From the NCBI RefSeq assembly GCF_002646595.1, contig NZ_PDUD01000019.1, forward strand, positions 235,128 through 299,127: 64,000 nt of DNA, in the 5' to 3' direction. Below are positions 61,904 through 64,000 of this stretch, piece after piece. The translations under genes and the position numbers were made by a program. Numbering within the stretch: the stretch's first letter is position 1; every line of letters starts with the position of its first letter. This stretch comes from Flavilitoribacter nigricans DSM 23189 = NBRC 102662. GTDB taxonomy: Bacteria; Bacteroidota; Bacteroidia; Chitinophagales; Saprospiraceae. Below the pieces are notes generated by a model. The model searched no databases. It had not been told where the DNA came from and was given only the letters and a program-made list of their open reading frames with translations.

Positions 61904-63832
61904 TCACTGTTTGATCACCTTTCTGGTCTGCTGACCTTCCTGATTTTTCCAGGTAATAAGATAAAGGCCTGGCGGCAGGTCCGGTAACCGGAGCGTGATC
62001 GTTTCATGGGAATGGATCTTAAACTGGCGTAAAGGTCGCCCGTAAAGATCCGACAGTACCAGTTGCAGGAATTCCGGCGCGCCCCCTTCCAATCCCTGAA
62101 AACTTATATTGAGATTACTGTGGAAAGGATTCGGTCCAAGCTGTAGATTAGCATTGGTTTTCATAGCCTTTTCTAGGATCCGGCGAACTGGCTGCTGCTC
62201 CTTTAATAGTGCTGGTTCCGGGCAATCCTGAATAACCGCTTCCATTTCACTTCCGGAAAGTGTCGAAAAGCCGGGCAGAAACTGGATCAGTTCTCCCGCT
62301 TCAAAACGAGCCCTTGCTTCTGCTGCTATCGCTGTTTCCACCCGTAAATTATTGGCCGCCCGATACGTTGCGGTCACCAATGGCCCTACGGACAGGGTCG
62401 TATCCAGCGGGCAGGTGGTGCCCATTACCGATAAGCTGTGCTGTAGGTCGTGCATGCCGCTTGCTGCTTCCCAAATGTCCTGGTTCGCTAAACGAATTGC
62501 GAACTTTGGATCACTCTGCAGGTTGCTCCGTCCGTCCGGCAAAAAAAGCAGGAGATCATACTCGCCCGGGGGAATATTCTGGCCGGACTCCAGGGTCAGG
62601 TTGTAACTACAGACCTGACCACCACCGCAGCGGCGCAGGTCGATAGCCGCCAGGGATAAGAAAAATTCCTCCTGGCTGGTCGTATGCCGAAATACTAATT
62701 GCACCGCCCGCGGTAACATCGGCGCCGCCCATCCGATGTTTTCAATCTCCAGGGAAAGCGAAAAAAGCTCGTTCTGATCGATAGCATCAGGCAAGGTCGC
62801 TTCCCGGAGCACCAGACGGTAGCCTAATTTTCTGCGAATTTCATCAAAACACCCTTCCTGTTGCCATCGCTGCAATACATTGGGGTGATAATCATCGTTC
62901 AGATAAGTCCAGTGGAAACGCTCCAATTCCGGGAGGGCGTTGGTACATTGGGTATAAGTCGGCTCATCGCGGCAGGTTTCCCCGCCCATCAGCAGGTAGC
63001 GGCTCTCCGCGGCCCAGTAGGGTTTTTCCGTTAGCGTATCGAGAAAAGTATAATCATTGTAATCTGCCAGAAAACAGTCGTTGTGATAGGCGATACGACT
63101 TTTCGCCGTTCCGGTAAAGGCTTCGGCATAGGTGAGGGAATCTGCCGGTAGCATCAGATCAAGGTATTCCGATTTCAGGGTAGGATACCGCACGGAAACG
63201 GTGCGATCGGTCGGCAGGATGGCCAGCAGACTATCCGTTACGGCATCGCGCAATTGCTGTTGCTGGGCGGTGATCGGGCCCGGATAGGGCGTGCCGAAAT
63301 CATCGCTGTAATAATTCTCTCCCCAAATTCCGTAAAACCCATTGTGCACCGTGAGGATCACATCGCTGTTGACCTGCAGAATAGGCCGTAACTGGTGGAT
63401 ATGCTCAAATAAAAGCGCCGGTTCGGGAGTATCGTTGAAAGGGGTAATCGGGTTGTCCTCCTCATCGTAATTCAGTTCATCCGTATAGGCGAACCTAACT
63501 AGTGCTTTTACGCCTGATGCCCGCAGGGTGGCGAAATCCTGCTCAATGGCATCCAGCACTGTGGTACTTATCGGATCGGAATAAAATCCATCGAGATAAA
63601 AGATCCGGTAAATGAGGCTTTGTTGATCCTGGGAACGCAGATTTTCGAGCGATTGCTGATCCAATGGGGTGTAACTGCCGGAAGTCCGGGTTTCAAAATA
63701 CCGGTACATACCGCGTTCCGGGTTGACAAAATCTGTCTGACTTTCCAGGTATTGATGCACGGTTTGGGCCAGAATCAAAGCGGGCAGGATCATCAGACTA
63801 AGGGTAAGCACGTAGGGTTTGAGGTTGTTCAT
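61904..63832 (-). CDS. DUF4874/DUF4832 exported protein with T9SS type A sorting domain
   Basis: The start at 63832 (MNNLKPYVLTLSLMILPALI) gives a signal peptide; an ATG at 63937 would add 35 residues of no known domain. The 642-aa protein opens with DFVNPERGMYRYFET (DUF4874 pattern) and has VKALVRFAYTDELNYDEEDN, ILTVHNGFYGIWGENYYSDD and SVRYPTLKSEYLD. DUF4832 follows (LGYRLVLREATLPDA, SLSLEIENIGWAAPMLPRAV). The last ~80 residues are a type A T9SS sorting domain: LGPNPFHSNLNISF, LVLSDLYGRPLRQFKIH, DLPPGLYLITWKNQEGQQTR. It should be secreted to the surface. It looks like a TIM-barrel-type carbohydrate-active protein, but no activity is known. It is convergent with the preceding sulfatase, 10 bases apart. 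Confidence 0.9.
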   Translation of the reverse strand: MNNLKPYVLTLSLMILPALILAQTVHQYLESQTDFVNPERGMYRYFETRTSGSYTPLDQQSLENLRSQDQQSLIYRIFYLDGFYSDPISTTVLDAIEQDFATLRASGVKALVRFAYTDELNYDEEDNPITPFNDTPEPALLFEHIHQLRPILQVNSDVILTVHNGFYGIWGENYYSDDFGTPYPGPITAQQQQLRDAVTDSLLAILPTDRTVSVRYPTLKSEYLDLMLPADSLTYAEAFTGTAKSRIAYHNDCFLADYNDYTFLDTLTEKPYWAAESRYLLMGGETCRDEPTYTQCTNALPELERFHWTYLNDDYHPNVLQRWQQEGCFDEIRRKLGYRLVLREATLPDAIDQNELFSLSLEIENIGWAAPMLPRAVQLVFRHTTSQEEFFLSLAAIDLRRCGGGQVCSYNLTLESGQNIPPGEYDLLLFLPDGRSNLQSDPKFAIRLANQDIWEAASGMHDLQHSLSVMGTTCPLDTTLSVGPLVTATYRAANNLRVETAIAAEARARFEAGELIQFLPGFSTLSGSEMEAVIQDCPEPALLKEQQPVRRILEKAMKTNANLQLGPNPFHSNLNISFQGLEGGAPEFLQLVLSDLYGRPLRQFKIHSHETITLRLPDLPPGLYLITWKNQEGQQTRKVIKQ

Positions 63833-63908
63833 AACCCGAAGATAGCCATCCGGAAAATCAAGCGCAAACTTTAATACTGATTCCGTTCTTCCTACGTCAA
63901 AATAAAAA

Positions 63909-63949
63909 GCGCGTTTAGATTGTACTTCGAGAAGCAAACCTAAACACGC
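63909..63949. terminator. inverted repeat near the window end
   Basis: GCGCGTTTAG (63909-63918) and CTAAACACGC (63940-63949) pair with one mismatch. This could terminate a gene beyond the window or lie in the promoter region of the T9SS gene. The remaining bases to 64000 show no gene. Confidence 0.35.
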
Positions 63950-64000
63950 TAACTAAAATCATTAACAATAAAATAGCTCTTCGTATCCGGCGGGCGGTTT

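Overview
The window comes from a bacterium of the phylum Bacteroidota, most likely the Saprospiria/Lewinellaceae side of it. This rests on type IX secretion sorting domains (type B at 3-1586, type A at 61904-63832), a SusC/SusD pair, many SPII lipoproteins of Bacteroidota type, and several starts preceded by the Bacteroidota -7 box TAnnTTTG rather than a Shine-Dalgarno. The species assignment is inference. No rRNA, tRNA, CRISPR array, integrase or intact transposase was seen.

Layout. 1-6.7 kb: the 3' end of a T9SS surface protein, two secreted or lipoprotein esterases, a 1.8 kb gene-free stretch holding four tandem copies of a ~316-bp structured repeat, and a small protein ending in an EF-Tu domain III-like barrel. 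7.2-12.1 kb: an L-rhamnose operon (fused rhamnulose-1-P aldolase/lactaldehyde dehydrogenase, RhaI-type isomerase, FGGY kinase). 12.2-18.9 kb: M1 peptidase, nitrilase-family hydrolase, DUF2911 protein, and two AraC-type regulators. 19.1-28.1 kb: phytanoyl-CoA dioxygenase plus Zn-alcohol dehydrogenase, a sulfatase, a TPR gene broken by one in-frame TAG, an M81 peptidase and a PL8 polysaccharide lyase. 28.2-32.5 kb: esterase, then a RavA/ViaA-type MoxR-VWA pair. 32.6-37.3 kb: SusD and SusC. 38-40.9 kb: a three-gene contractile injection remnant or minimal module (sheath, tube, tape-measure C-terminal domain). 41-48.3 kb: PLP aminotransferase, Gfo/Idh/MocA oxidoreductase, a GlcD/GlcF-like fusion oxidase, and small proteins including an R2K-like ATP-grasp. 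48.5-63.8 kb: three more sulfatases (one fused to a DUF1593/Sde182-like domain), a GH78-type rhamnosidase, DUF1080, pirin, TMEM175 and a DUF4874/DUF4832 T9SS protein.

How the genes fit together. Four sulfatases, a PL8 lyase, an alpha-L-rhamnosidase-type enzyme, DUF1080, SusCD and a complete rhamnose catabolic operon suggest a heterotroph that uses sulfated, rhamnose-containing or uronic-acid-containing polysaccharides such as those of marine algae. The genes are scattered on both strands rather than arranged as one polysaccharide utilisation locus, so the common substrate is inference. The items most worth a second look are the orphan sheath-tube-tape-measure cassette, the sulfatase-DUF1593 fusion, the EF-Tu-domain protein, the amber-interrupted TPR gene, the sulfatase motif variants, and several families of palindromic intergenic repeats.
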